A stretch of 64,000 nt of DNA from Leptospiraceae bacterium (GTDB lineage: Bacteria > Spirochaetota > Leptospiria > Leptospirales > Leptonemataceae): contig BPKM01000006.1 in the NCBI GenBank assembly GCA_026005135.1, positions 124,001 to 188,000 of the forward strand. The letters run 5' to 3'. Below, one piece after another: positions 1 to 8,903 of the stretch. Below the pieces are notes generated by a model that ran no database searches, was not told the origin of the DNA, and saw nothing but the letters and a program-made list of their open reading frames with translations. Made by a program: the position numbers and the translations under genes. Positions within the stretch are counted from its first letter, which is position 1. Each line of letters starts with the position of its first letter.

Positions 1-401
1 TGTTTGAAGGATTCGAATCTTTTATCTATTTGTTCGAAACGTTTATTTACATCCTGTTTAAATGATTCAAATTGTTTATCAATCTGTTCAAATCTTTTAT
101 CAATCTGTTCGAAACGATTATCAACTTGTTTAAAACGATTATCTATATCCTGCTTAAAGGTTTCGAATCTTAAGTCTATTTCCTTTTTTTGTGCTTCGAA
201 ACGATCATTTACATGTTTTTCAAAATCTTTAATATTTATTTTAATTTCTCTAATATCATCTAAAATAACATTAATCTGGGATTGTAAATGATCAAATCTA
301 CTTTCAAAATATTTAGAGGTTGGAATAATATTTGCAATTAAAACATCAATTGCCTTTTTATCAAATATATAATTTTCTTGATTTTGTTTTTCTTCTGCCA
401 T
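1..401 (-). CDS. Coiled-coil heptad-repeat protein, 3' end outside window
   Basis: Reading the minus strand from the ATG at 401 gives an open frame that runs off the left edge, so at least 133 residues are visible and the C-terminus is missing. The first 50 residues contain an ordinary globular stretch (starting MAEEKQNQ). After that the protein is a regular repeat of RFEQIDKRFE-like units with F, V/I and D/N at heptad spacing, which predicts a long coiled coil. Similar repeats occur in DUF1640-like and phage tail-fibre-like proteins, but I see no domain that fixes a function. The plus-strand open frame over the same bases is a by-product of the repeat. It is transcribed away from the DUF1564 cassette that begins 107 bp upstream of its start. 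Confidence 0.7.
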   Translation of the reverse strand, partial: MAEEKQNQENYIFDKKAIDVLIANIIPTSKYFESRFDHLQSQINVILDDIREIKINIKDFEKHVNDRFEAQKKEIDLRFETFKQDIDNRFKQVDNRFEQIDKRFEQIDKQFESFKQDVNKRFEQIDKRFESFK

Positions 402-586
402 AGCAATACCCTGAAGCTATATATACAATATATATCTTTAATGAAAAACTGTCAAATAATTTTAATAAATATTTTTGTAACCATATGAAGAATAATAATA
501 AAAATTTGTAAGAGTTCAATAAATGCCGTATAATTTTTAGTCCCTATTAATTTTGCTTCTAAATTATGGTTTTATCATAAAAAAAT

Positions 587-615
587 TTGATTTTCTTATA
601 TTTTTTTGGTAAGAT
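587..615 (+). promoter_or_regulatory. Putative promoter inside the DUF1564 cassette
   Basis: TTGATT at 587-592 and TAAGAT at 610-615 are separated by 17 bp and lie about 30 bp upstream of the ATG at 644. The same boxes are conserved in the other two cassettes (the spacer is 16 bp in copy 2), so the cassette carries its own promoter. The assignment is by consensus only. Confidence 0.4.
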
Positions 616-643
616 TTTTAATAAAAAATAGACTATTATATTG

Positions 644-1162
644 ATGGCTACATATACAAGAAAAAATATCCGAAGTCCTAACGAAGAGTTAGAAGGATCA
701 AGTAATACTGTAATTTTACATTTTATGATTTATTTACCCTATAAAGAAGATTTGCAGGATCTAAGAAATCAGTATTCCAGCTATTCGGATATGTTTTTGT
801 TTCTTATTTCTAAATATATAGAAAGACTAAAAAAATTAGCAAATCACAAGAAAACCAGTAAAAAAATCTATCAGATAGTTTGTAATGATTATGAACATTA
901 TTCTATAAGAGTAAGTCAGAATATTCATCAATTATTAAAGGATATATCCGAGATGACGGGTTATAGTGTAAGTCATATTATAAGATTACTAATAGAATGG
1001 GAATGTTATAGAAGATTTGATAATAAGGTATCTTTATTGAGGGTCCCGTTAAGAGAAATTGGTCATGAATTTGTAACAAGTATTACAGAAATCAGGATAG
1101 AGCATCGATTTTACAGGGCGAGGGAGCTTGTAGAAGAAGACATCGAAATTTTATGTGCTTAA
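644..1162 (+). CDS. DUF1564-like protein, copy 1
   Basis: This 172-residue protein starts at ATG 644; an in-frame TTG at 641 is less likely. Its layout matches what I recall of the Leptospira DUF1564 family: an N-terminal segment, a helical region around SKYIERLKKL, a KKIYQ motif near the middle, an IRVSQNIHQLLKDI segment, and then TGYSVSHIIRLLIEWE, which looks like a ribbon-helix-helix or other small DNA-binding helix pair. The C-terminus (about residues 125-172) is unique to these paralogues. It is nearly identical to the proteins at 29797-30315 and 54973-55491. No DDE, HUH or recombinase motif is visible. The function is unknown. Its presence as the only gene of a repeated 688-bp unit suggests it is either the mobility protein or a passenger. 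The family assignment is from memory and needs a profile search. Confidence 0.65.
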   Translation: MATYTRKNIRSPNEELEGSSNTVILHFMIYLPYKEDLQDLRNQYSSYSDMFLFLISKYIERLKKLANHKKTSKKIYQIVCNDYEHYSIRVSQNIHQLLKDISEMTGYSVSHIIRLLIEWECYRRFDNKVSLLRVPLREIGHEFVTSITEIRIEHRFYRARELVEEDIEILCA

Positions 1163-1225
1163 AATAATTTACGAAAATATAAATTGATCGCTTACGAGAA
1201 TAAAGAATACTAAAAATTCTAAATA

Positions 1226-1426
1226 GTTAATTTATTAGAATGGGAATATTATAAAAAAAATATCTCTATTGTGGATTCCATTTAAGGAAATTGGGTCTGA
1301 ATTTAAATATTACAGAAATCATAATCGAGTATAGATTTTACATGAAAAAATAATTTGGAGAAAAGGACATCGAAATATTATGTATATAGAATAATTTAAA
1401 ATAAAATAAAAAATTGAGTATGTCAC
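1226..1426 (+). pseudogene. Decayed 3' fragment of a DUF1564-like cassette
   Basis: The bases match the last third of the intact cassettes (TTAGAATGGGAATATTAT..., then GAAATTGGGTCTGAATTT, then CATCGAAATATTATGTATA). Several deletions and stops break the frame, and a degenerate right end lies at about 1413-1426 (ATTGAGTATGTCAC). It follows copy 1 directly, so it is probably the remains of an older insertion. Confidence 0.7.
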
Positions 1427-1494
1427 ATCTAAAAAACTTATAAAAAAAATTGACAAATAAAAAAAATTATATAGTATTAAAAATATATTAAATT

Positions 1495-4029
1495 ATGGCT
1501 GGAAAGGAAGCAAAAGCCAGAATCAAAATTAATAAATTATTAGAAGAAGCTGGGTGGAGATTTTTCGATACACCAGAGGGAAAAGCAAATGTACTTCTTG
1601 AGAATCATATTAAAATGACAGAACAGGAAATTAACAAATTAGGAGAAAATTTCGAAAATACCAAAAAAGGTTATGTTGATTTTTTACTTTTAGATGAAGA
1701 AGGATTTCCCTTAGTTGTATTAGAAGCAAAAGCAGAAGATAAAGACCCTTTATTTGGAAAAGAACAGGCAAGGAAATATGCTCGTTCCTTAGGTTGTCGT
1801 TTTGTAATTCTTTCTAATGGAAATATACATTATTTCTGGGATCTGGATAGAGGTAATCCGCATTTAATCAGTCATTTCCCTACCTTAGAGGCAATTAAAG
1901 GATATGCAGAATTTAAACCAGATAAAGAATTATTAATTAATGAAATTGTTAATGAAGATTATATTGTATTAACACAAAAACCAGATTATAAAAATGATCC
2001 TTCTTATTTAGACGAAAAAACCAGAAACGAATATATAACAAATAATAAATTACGATTTCTTAGAAAATATCAATTAATGGCAATAAGAGCATTACAGGAA
2101 GCTGTAAAAGAAGGAAAAGATCGTTTTTTATTCGAAATGGCAACAGGTACAGGCAAAACTTTATTATCCGCAGCAGTCATTAAATTATTTCTTAGAACGG
2201 GAAATGCTCGTCGTGTTCTATTTCTTGTGGATCGTATTGAATTAGAAAATCAAGCATATAAGGCTTTTAGTGAATATCTTAAAAATGATTATACTATTGT
2301 TATTTATAAACAAAATAGAGATGATTGGAGAAAAGCAGAAATTGTTATTTCTACCATACAGACATTGCTTTCGAAGAATCGTTATAAAAGAGTTTTTTCG
2401 CCCGATGATTTTGATCTTGTTATTTCTGATGAAGCTCATAGAAGTATTGGAGGAAATCATCGTGCTGTGTTTGAATATTTTATTGGTTATAAACTTGGGC
2501 TTACAGCAACACCAAAGAATTATTTAAAAAACATAGATATTACACAATTAAGAGAAAATGATCCACGTCAGCTCGAACGAAGATTGCTTTTAGATACATA
2601 TAAAACATTTGGTTGCGAGAGTGGAGAACCTACATTTCGATATTCTCTTATTGATGGTGTAAAAGATGGTTTTCTTGTAAATCCAGTTGTTATAGATGCT
2701 CGAACCGAAATAACAACACAACTTCTTTCGGATAGTGGTTATTCTGTTATAATTCAAAATGAAGATGGCGAAGAAATAATAGAAACCTTTTTGCCGAAAG
2801 ATTTCGAAAAACGCTTTTTTTCGGATAATACAAATAGAGCTTTATGTAGAGCATTTTTAGAAAATGCAGAAAGAGATCCTATTAGTGGAGAAATTGGAAA
2901 AACAATTATATATTGTATATCTCAAAGTCATGCTGCAAAAATAACACAGATTTTAAACGAAATGGCGGAACAATATTTTCCGGGGAAATATCAATCTGAT
3001 TTTGCTATTCAGATAACGTCGAATATTACAGATGCTCAGCAATTTGCCATTAATTTTGCGAATAATAATCTTTCTGGTTCCGGGAATTTTGATCCAGCAT
3101 ATAAAACAAGTAAAACTCGCGTTTGTGTTACTGTGGGTATGATGACTACTGGTTATGATTGTCCTGATATATTAAATTTATGTTTAATGAGGCCAATTTA
3201 TTCACCCAATGAATTTATTCAAATTAAAGGAAGGGGGACAAGAAAATATAATTTTACAAAGGATTTAACAGACTTACAAAGAAGAAAAGAATTAGGAGAT
3301 ATTGAAAAAAAATATTTTAAACTATTTGATTTTTTTGCAAATTGCGAATATTTTGAAGAAAAATTCCAGTATGATCAAGTTTTAAAATTACCTATTATTC
3401 GGGATAGATATAGACAAACAGAAGAAATCGAAAATGTAATTTCAGAAAATATAGATGAATATCATAGTCAAAAAAGTGATGATATTCTTACATTAGAACA
3501 AAAAGCAATTGGCACTGAAGGAATGAAGATTGATCGAATGTATTTCCAGAAATTTGAACAAAAAGTAATACAGATTCCAGATATTCGTAAAAAAGCAGAA
3601 GAAGGAAGATGGGACGAAATAATAGAATACGTAGAAAAAAATATATTAAATAAACCAGAGGATTATTTTACATTAGAAAAATTAAGAAAAGCAATTCAAA
3701 TTGATCGTCGTATAACAATGAGGGAAATATTAGAAAAAATATTAGGATTTATTCCTTATTTTAAAACCAGACAGGAATTATTAGAAGAAGAGTTTAATAA
3801 ATTTGATAGCCAATATTTACCAGATGAGCAATATTTTGAATATGCAAAAACAGTTTTTAAGGCTTATATACTTGATGATGAATTTAGAAAAATCATAGAT
3901 AGTAAAGATTTTACAAGTTTGAATTTATCTCCCTATGGAGAAGCTTTTAGACGATTACCACCAGAATTAAAAAAAGCCATACCAGAATATATTAAGGATT
4001 ATGTATCTTTGAATAAATTTATTGCATAA
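1495..4029 (+). CDS. hsdR: Type I restriction endonuclease subunit R
   Basis: This 844-residue protein is the motor and nuclease subunit of a type I restriction-modification system, cutting DNA lacking the host methylation after ATP-driven translocation. The N-terminal nuclease shows the PD-(D/E)xK pattern with D62, E77 and K79 (VVLEAKAED). The helicase part has Walker A MATGTGKT at residues 215-222 and DEAH at 312-315, followed by a conserved helicase C-terminal half (VGMMTTGYDCPD, QIKGRGTRKYN). The length and the tail after the helicase fit the EcoEI-type R subunits (about 800 residues) better than the longer EcoKI type. It lies 138 bp upstream of the fused methylase-specificity gene on the same strand. 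The frame is intact. Confidence 0.93.
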   Translation: MAGKEAKARIKINKLLEEAGWRFFDTPEGKANVLLENHIKMTEQEINKLGENFENTKKGYVDFLLLDEEGFPLVVLEAKAEDKDPLFGKEQARKYARSLGCRFVILSNGNIHYFWDLDRGNPHLISHFPTLEAIKGYAEFKPDKELLINEIVNEDYIVLTQKPDYKNDPSYLDEKTRNEYITNNKLRFLRKYQLMAIRALQEAVKEGKDRFLFEMATGTGKTLLSAAVIKLFLRTGNARRVLFLVDRIELENQAYKAFSEYLKNDYTIVIYKQNRDDWRKAEIVISTIQTLLSKNRYKRVFSPDDFDLVISDEAHRSIGGNHRAVFEYFIGYKLGLTATPKNYLKNIDITQLRENDPRQLERRLLLDTYKTFGCESGEPTFRYSLIDGVKDGFLVNPVVIDARTEITTQLLSDSGYSVIIQNEDGEEIIETFLPKDFEKRFFSDNTNRALCRAFLENAERDPISGEIGKTIIYCISQSHAAKITQILNEMAEQYFPGKYQSDFAIQITSNITDAQQFAINFANNNLSGSGNFDPAYKTSKTRVCVTVGMMTTGYDCPDILNLCLMRPIYSPNEFIQIKGRGTRKYNFTKDLTDLQRRKELGDIEKKYFKLFDFFANCEYFEEKFQYDQVLKLPIIRDRYRQTEEIENVISENIDEYHSQKSDDILTLEQKAIGTEGMKIDRMYFQKFEQKVIQIPDIRKKAEEGRWDEIIEYVEKNILNKPEDYFTLEKLRKAIQIDRRITMREILEKILGFIPYFKTRQELLEEEFNKFDSQYLPDEQYFEYAKTVFKAYILDDEFRKIIDSKDFTSLNLSPYGEAFRRLPPELKKAIPEYIKDYVSLNKFIA

Positions 4030-4167
4030 TAATCAATGTTTATAATTATATCAATCCAATTTTCAGGAAAATGATAATTTTTATTATAAAGGATCAAGTA
4101 AATTGAAAAAATATGAAACTTTTATCTATAAAAAATGCTATTATATTATGATAAAGGAGGATAAGAA

Positions 4168-6777
4168 ATGTTAGATGCAGAAACAAAGCGAAGAATTGAT
4201 ACAGCTCGAGATATTTTAGTAGGAAAGGTGCCTGATCCTAAAAGTCAGGTAGAACAAATTACTATTGCACTAATTTATAAATTTATGGACGATATGGATA
4301 AAGAATCCATCGAAATGGGAGGGAAACCGGGTTTTTTTATTGGAGAGTACGAAAAATATAGCTGGACGAATTTAATGAATCCACGTCTTGGAGGGGTAGA
4401 GCGATTGAATCTATATGCAGAAGCTATAGCGAAAATGAGTCAGAATCCACATTTGCCAGAACTTTTTAGAAATATTTTTCGAAATGCTTATTTACCTTAT
4501 CGAGATGCCGAAACATTAAATCTTTTTTTAAAAACCATTAATGAATTTACTTATGATCATTCCGAACGATTAGGAGATGCTTTTGAATATCTTCTTTCTG
4601 TACTGGGTAGTCAGGGCGATGCTGGACAATTTCGAACACCACGTCATATTATAGATTTTATGGTAGAAATTGTTGCCCCAAAGAAAAATGAAATTATACT
4701 TGATCCAGCCTGTGGAACTGCTGGATTTTTAATTTCGGCTTATAAATATATTTTAAGAGAAAATACATCAGAAAAGTATCGCACTAAAAATGGTAATGGT
4801 ATAGGAGATTTACTTACAACAGAAGAAAGAAAAAAACTCTTAGAAAATTTTATTGGTTATGATATTTCTCCCGATATGGTAAGACTATCCCTTGTTAATA
4901 TGTATTTACATGGTTTTGTTAATCCCCGAATTTATGAATACGATACCCTAACAAGCGAAGATCGATGGAATGAATATGCCGATGTAATCCTTGCCAATCC
5001 TCCTTTTATGTCTCCTAAAGGAGGAATTCGTCCCCATAAAAGATTCAGTGTACAGGCAAAAAAAAGCGAAGTATTATTTGTTGATTATATAGCAGAACAT
5101 CTTACCCCAACGGGAAGAGCTGCGGTTATTGTACCAGAAGGAATTATTTTCCAGAGTGCGAATGCTTATAAGCAATTACGAAAAATGCTTGTAGAAAATT
5201 ATCTTATCGCTGTTATTTCTTTACCAGCAGGAGTATTTCAGCCCTATTCTGGTGTAAAAACATCTATTTTAGTGATGGATAAAGCATTATCTAAAAAAAT
5301 TGATAGCATATTATTTTTAAAAATCGAAAATGATGGTTATGATTTAGGAGCACAACGCCGTCCTATTGATAAAAACGATTTACCCAATGCTTTAAAAGTT
5401 CTTAAAGAATTTATTGATAAAGCAAAAAATAAAAAATTAGAGGAATTTAAACCAGAAGAAAAACCCTGTTCTGCTTTACTTGTAAAAAAAGAAAAACTTG
5501 CAGAAAATGGCGAATATAACCTTACAGGCGATAGATATAGAATTATAGAAAAACGCAAACACCAGAAATGGCCCATGGTAAGGTTGGGAGAGGTGTTTAT
5601 AGAAATTAAAAATGGTAAGAATGTACAACAATTTGATGAAGTTGGACAATACAGAGTATCAAGAATACAAACCATCTCAGATGGTACATTTGATTTATCA
5701 AAAACTAAGTGGACAGATGATATTGTTGATGAAAATGATTTTCTGAAAGAAGGTGATATTTTATTAAGTCATATAAATAGTATAGAACATCTTGGTAAGA
5801 GTGCTATATTCAAAAACATATCTGAGAAAGTTGTTCATGGTATAAACCTTATACGTTTTAGACCAAATACAAGTCTTTTAAATCCTTATTTTGCTTCGTA
5901 TATTTTCAAGTCGAATTATTTTATTAAACAAGTAAAAAGTTTTGCACAAAAAGCTGTAAATCAAGCAAGTATAAAAACATCAGATTTAAAATCAATCCAA
6001 ATCCCCCTTCCGCCCCTTGAAGTACAAAAAGAAATAGTGGCAGAAATAGAAGGCTACCAGAAGATTATCGATGGCTGTAAGCAGGTAATAGAAAACTGGA
6101 AGCCCGATATAGAAACCTATCTCGAAGAAGAATTAAAAAACTACCTAACAGAGCACCCCGAAAAAAAAGAAGAATTAGCCAACGGCTGGCCCATGGTGAA
6201 GCTGGGGGAGGTGTGTGAATTGATAAGGGGAATAACATATTCAAAAGAAGATGAAGTTGAAGAAAATGGTTATCCTGTCTTAAGAGCAAATAATATCAGT
6301 TTAGATGGCACCTTAAATTTAGATGAAGTTAAACAAATATCTAAAAAAATAAATCTTAATGAAAATAAGAAGTTAAAAAAGGATGATATTTTTATCTGTT
6401 TAGCTAGTGGAAGTAAAGAGCATATTGGGAAAGTTGCATTTATTAATAACGATATAGATTATTACTTTGGTGGTTTTATGGGAGCTATCAGAGTTTTGAA
6501 TAATTATATATTGAAACCAAAATATCTATTCTTAAATTTAAGGAATTCTAGGTTTAATAATTATTTAAGAACTCAAATTAGTGGAGTTAATATAAATAAC
6601 TTAAATTCGAAAATTTTATTTGATTTCTCAATCCCCCTCCCACCCCTTGAAGTCCAGCAACACATAGTAGAAAAAATCGAAGCAGAACGAAAAATTATAG
6701 ACAGCCTACGGGAGATGATCAAAACCTACGAAGAAAAAATCAAAAAAGTAATTGATAAAGTATGGGGGGAGGAGTAG
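4168..6777 (+). CDS. hsdMS: Fused type I methyltransferase-specificity protein (HsdM-HsdS)
   Basis: This 869-residue protein joins two normally separate subunits. Residues 1 to about 455 are HsdM, an N6-adenine methyltransferase with the SAM-binding motif DPACGTAGF at 179-187 and catalytic NPPF at 277-280. The rest is a full HsdS with two target-recognition domains. Each begins with a WPM(V)(R/K)LGEV motif (W468 and W674) and ends with a PLPPLEVQ motif followed by a helical spacer (EIVAEIEGYQKIID and HIVEKIEAERKIID). A strong ribosome-binding site, AAAGGAGG, lies at 4153-4160. No separate hsdS is present, so the enzyme should assemble from R and this M-S chain. The conserved boundary segments are visibly GC-richer than the target-recognition domains between them, which is typical of exchanged specificity domains. 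Confidence 0.9.
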   Translation: MLDAETKRRIDTARDILVGKVPDPKSQVEQITIALIYKFMDDMDKESIEMGGKPGFFIGEYEKYSWTNLMNPRLGGVERLNLYAEAIAKMSQNPHLPELFRNIFRNAYLPYRDAETLNLFLKTINEFTYDHSERLGDAFEYLLSVLGSQGDAGQFRTPRHIIDFMVEIVAPKKNEIILDPACGTAGFLISAYKYILRENTSEKYRTKNGNGIGDLLTTEERKKLLENFIGYDISPDMVRLSLVNMYLHGFVNPRIYEYDTLTSEDRWNEYADVILANPPFMSPKGGIRPHKRFSVQAKKSEVLFVDYIAEHLTPTGRAAVIVPEGIIFQSANAYKQLRKMLVENYLIAVISLPAGVFQPYSGVKTSILVMDKALSKKIDSILFLKIENDGYDLGAQRRPIDKNDLPNALKVLKEFIDKAKNKKLEEFKPEEKPCSALLVKKEKLAENGEYNLTGDRYRIIEKRKHQKWPMVRLGEVFIEIKNGKNVQQFDEVGQYRVSRIQTISDGTFDLSKTKWTDDIVDENDFLKEGDILLSHINSIEHLGKSAIFKNISEKVVHGINLIRFRPNTSLLNPYFASYIFKSNYFIKQVKSFAQKAVNQASIKTSDLKSIQIPLPPLEVQKEIVAEIEGYQKIIDGCKQVIENWKPDIETYLEEELKNYLTEHPEKKEELANGWPMVKLGEVCELIRGITYSKEDEVEENGYPVLRANNISLDGTLNLDEVKQISKKINLNENKKLKKDDIFICLASGSKEHIGKVAFINNDIDYYFGGFMGAIRVLNNYILKPKYLFLNLRNSRFNNYLRTQISGVNINNLNSKILFDFSIPLPPLEVQQHIVEKIEAERKIIDSLREMIKTYEEKIKKVIDKVWGEE

Positions 6778-6820
6778 GAATTATTATGGGATTTGATTAA
6801 AATTATATAAAAATAGATAA

Positions 6821-7456
6821 ATGAACCTAAATTCTATAAAATTATATAGAATAACTCATATAAAAAATATAAAACATATTGTTAAATTTGGGATAACAAA
6901 TAAATATTCTAAAAATGCAAATAAAAATTTTATAGATATTGGTAGTGATGAATTAATAGAAATAAGAAATCATTTTGAAGTTGTTATAGATAATGGAGAA
7001 TTTTTCTTATATGATAAAGTAAAAAAAATTATATTAGGTGATTTTATACCTTTTTATTTTTTTATAAAAATGCCTATGTTATATAAAATACAGAAGAATA
7101 CAGATATAAATCCTCAGGAAATTGTATATTTAGTTATACGCTTAAAAGATATAATGAATCAAAATTTCGAATATTATTTTTCAGATGGTCATGCCATTTC
7201 TAAAACTTCAAATTTTTATGATAAAAATCATATAAAAAAAATTGTTGAAATATTAGATTGGAAAGCTATAATGTCTAAAAATTGGAATGAACCAATTATA
7301 AAGAAAAGAAAACAAGCAGAATTTTTGATTAGAGAGGATATTCCAGAAAAATTTATTTGTAATTATATTTGCTATGATGAAAGTTCTAAACAGAAATTAA
7401 TAGAATATGGTGTAAAAGAAAATAAAATTATAGTAGATAGAGAAGCTTACTATTAA
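6821..7456 (+). CDS. darT: DNA ADP-ribosyltransferase toxin DarT
   Basis: This 211-residue protein has the DarT (DUF4433) layout. LYRITH near the N-terminus carries the NAD-binding R10 and H13. GDFIPFYFF...PMLY follows, then FSDGHA with a downstream FYD, and KRKQAEFLI with the predicted catalytic E167. Known DarT enzymes attach ADP-ribose to thymidine in single-stranded DNA and are held in check by DarG; some DarTG pairs block phage replication. It starts 43 bp after hsdMS and ends 15 bp before darG, so the four genes form one defence block. The gene is even more AT-rich than its neighbours, consistent with horizontal transfer. Confidence 0.88.
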   Translation: MNLNSIKLYRITHIKNIKHIVKFGITNKYSKNANKNFIDIGSDELIEIRNHFEVVIDNGEFFLYDKVKKIILGDFIPFYFFIKMPMLYKIQKNTDINPQEIVYLVIRLKDIMNQNFEYYFSDGHAISKTSNFYDKNHIKKIVEILDWKAIMSKNWNEPIIKKRKQAEFLIREDIPEKFICNYICYDESSKQKLIEYGVKENKIIVDREAYY

Positions 7457-7471
7457 CTTTAAGAAGCTAAT

Positions 7472-8503
7472 ATGATTAGAGAAATAGAAGGAAATATATT
7501 AGAAAGCAAAGCAGAAGCACTGGTAAATACTGTTAATACAGTAGGAGTAATGGGGAAAGGACTCGCTCTTCAATTTAAAAAAGCTTTTCCAGAAAATTAT
7601 AAAAAATATGTTATTGCTTGTAAGAATAAAGAAATAGATATTGGAACGTTATTTGTTACAAAAGAAAAAACATTAGATGGGGAAAAAATCATTATTAACT
7701 TCCCGACAAAAAAACACTGGAAAAAGCCATCAGAATATATTTATATAGAAAAAGGATTAGATGATTTAATTAGAATCATAAAAGAATATAATATAAAAAG
7801 TATTGCAATACCACCACTTGGATGTAATAATGGTGGTTTAAACTGGGATAAGGTAAAAAAAATAATCATCAATAAATTGTCTCATTTAGATATAGAAATT
7901 TATCTTTATCAACCAACAAAAGAAATAAAAGAAAAATTAGCAAAAGAAAGGATTAAGTTAACACCAGCAAGGGCATTATTATTATATCTATTATTCGATT
8001 TAGATAGATATGGGGAATTTGTGTCTGAATTTACAGCAGAAAAGATTTGCTACTTTTTACAAAGATTTGGTGCAGAAAAATACTTTAAATTAAAGTATGC
8101 ACCTAAGTTTTATGGTCCATATTCTGGAAAAGTTAGATATGTTCTGAATTATTTAAATGGAAGTTATATTACAGGATATAGTGATATGAATCGAAAGCCT
8201 TTTGAACCTTTATTTCTAATTCCAGAAACTTATAATGAGGTTAAATATTATATTGAAAACAATCACGAATTAAAAAATATAGCATATAAAACAAAAGAAT
8301 TTTTAACTGGTTTTTATTCTGAATTTGATTTAGAATTATTATCATCTGTTGATTGGATAATGACACAATTACAAACAGACAATATAGAAGATATAAAAAA
8401 AGAATTAAAAAATTGGAGTAAGAGAAAAAAAGATAAATTTTCAAATGACAATGTATTAAAAATAGCAATTGATCATATTAAAAAATTTGGATTATTTCAG
8501 TAA
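7472..8503 (+). CDS. darG: Macrodomain antitoxin DarG
   Basis: This 343-residue protein is the partner of DarT. Residues 1 to about 155 form a macrodomain (ALVNTVNTVGVMGKGLALQFK near the N-terminus, FPTKKHW at 75-81, PPLGCNNGGLNW) that in the family removes ADP-ribose from DNA. The lysine pair K78-K79 lies where DarG's catalytic lysine is expected. The C-terminal half (about 160-343) matches in position the DarG domain that binds and neutralises the toxin, but I cannot verify its fold by eye. The gene follows darT after 15 bp in the usual toxin-antitoxin order. Confidence 0.88.
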   Translation: MIREIEGNILESKAEALVNTVNTVGVMGKGLALQFKKAFPENYKKYVIACKNKEIDIGTLFVTKEKTLDGEKIIINFPTKKHWKKPSEYIYIEKGLDDLIRIIKEYNIKSIAIPPLGCNNGGLNWDKVKKIIINKLSHLDIEIYLYQPTKEIKEKLAKERIKLTPARALLLYLLFDLDRYGEFVSEFTAEKICYFLQRFGAEKYFKLKYAPKFYGPYSGKVRYVLNYLNGSYITGYSDMNRKPFEPLFLIPETYNEVKYYIENNHELKNIAYKTKEFLTGFYSEFDLELLSSVDWIMTQLQTDNIEDIKKELKNWSKRKKDKFSNDNVLKIAIDHIKKFGLFQ

Positions 8504-8590
8504 TCAAATGATATGTTATTTTTATTCGATTAAATAATATTCAAAATAAAAACACAAACTATAAACATAAACATTTGATATAATTACAAA

Positions 8591-8845
8591 AAACCTCTGT
8601 GCTCCTCTGTGCACTCAGTGGTTTATATTTTTTCTAAACCAAAGAGATGGTGCGGAGAAGAACGGAGAGAGATAAAGATAATCATATTGGTTAAAAAACG
8701 AAAACCTCCGTGCTCCTCTGTGCCCTCAGTGGTTTTTTAGTTTCTAAACCACGGAGATGGCGCGAAGAAGAAGGGAGAGGTATAAAGATAATCATATTGG
8801 AAAAAACGAAAACCTCCGTGCTCCTCTGTGCCCTCAGTAGTTTTT
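8591..8845. repeat. Tandem GC-richer palindromic repeats (CACAGAGG type)
   Basis: The gap 8504-8903 holds no gene. It contains two units of about 109 bp (8591-8699 and 8701-8809) and a third partial unit (8810-8845). Each has a left half CCTCCGTGCTCCTCTGTG..CAGTGGTTT and a right half beginning AAACCACGGAGATGG, so the unit is an imperfect palindrome, and it ends in ATAATCATATTGG. They are much GC-richer than the surroundings. Related but diverged sequence occurs at 63675-63830. This resembles the CACAGAGG-rich dispersed repeats seen in many environmental genomes. Confidence 0.75.
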
Positions 8846-8903
8846 CTATTTTTAGACTTAAAAAAGATTGAATATTTGCAGCATAAAAATATTCTTTCTT
8901 ATT

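Larger units (their letters stand above)
508..1195 (+). mobile_element. 688-bp DUF1564-like cassette, copy 1
   Basis: The unit starts GTAAGAGTTCAA and ends GATCGCTTAC, giving 5-bp perfect terminal inverted repeats (GTAAG/CTTAC) with weaker matching inside. Its length of 688 bp and the 136-bp distance from the left end to the ATG are identical in the copies at 29661-30348 and 54837-55524. The homology between copies stops at these ends. Unlike copy 2, the 8 bp on each side (AAAAATTT and GAGAATAA) do not match, so the original target duplication is lost or this copy has recombined. A decayed second tail (1226-1426) follows directly, which supports rearrangement here. No transposase other than the single 172-residue protein is encoded. 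Confidence 0.7.

Noticed and set aside
4-291. Open frame on the plus strand at the left edge
   Set aside because: It is a mirror of the coiled-coil gene on the minus strand, with the repeated TTTCGAACAGATTGAT units giving an open frame by chance.
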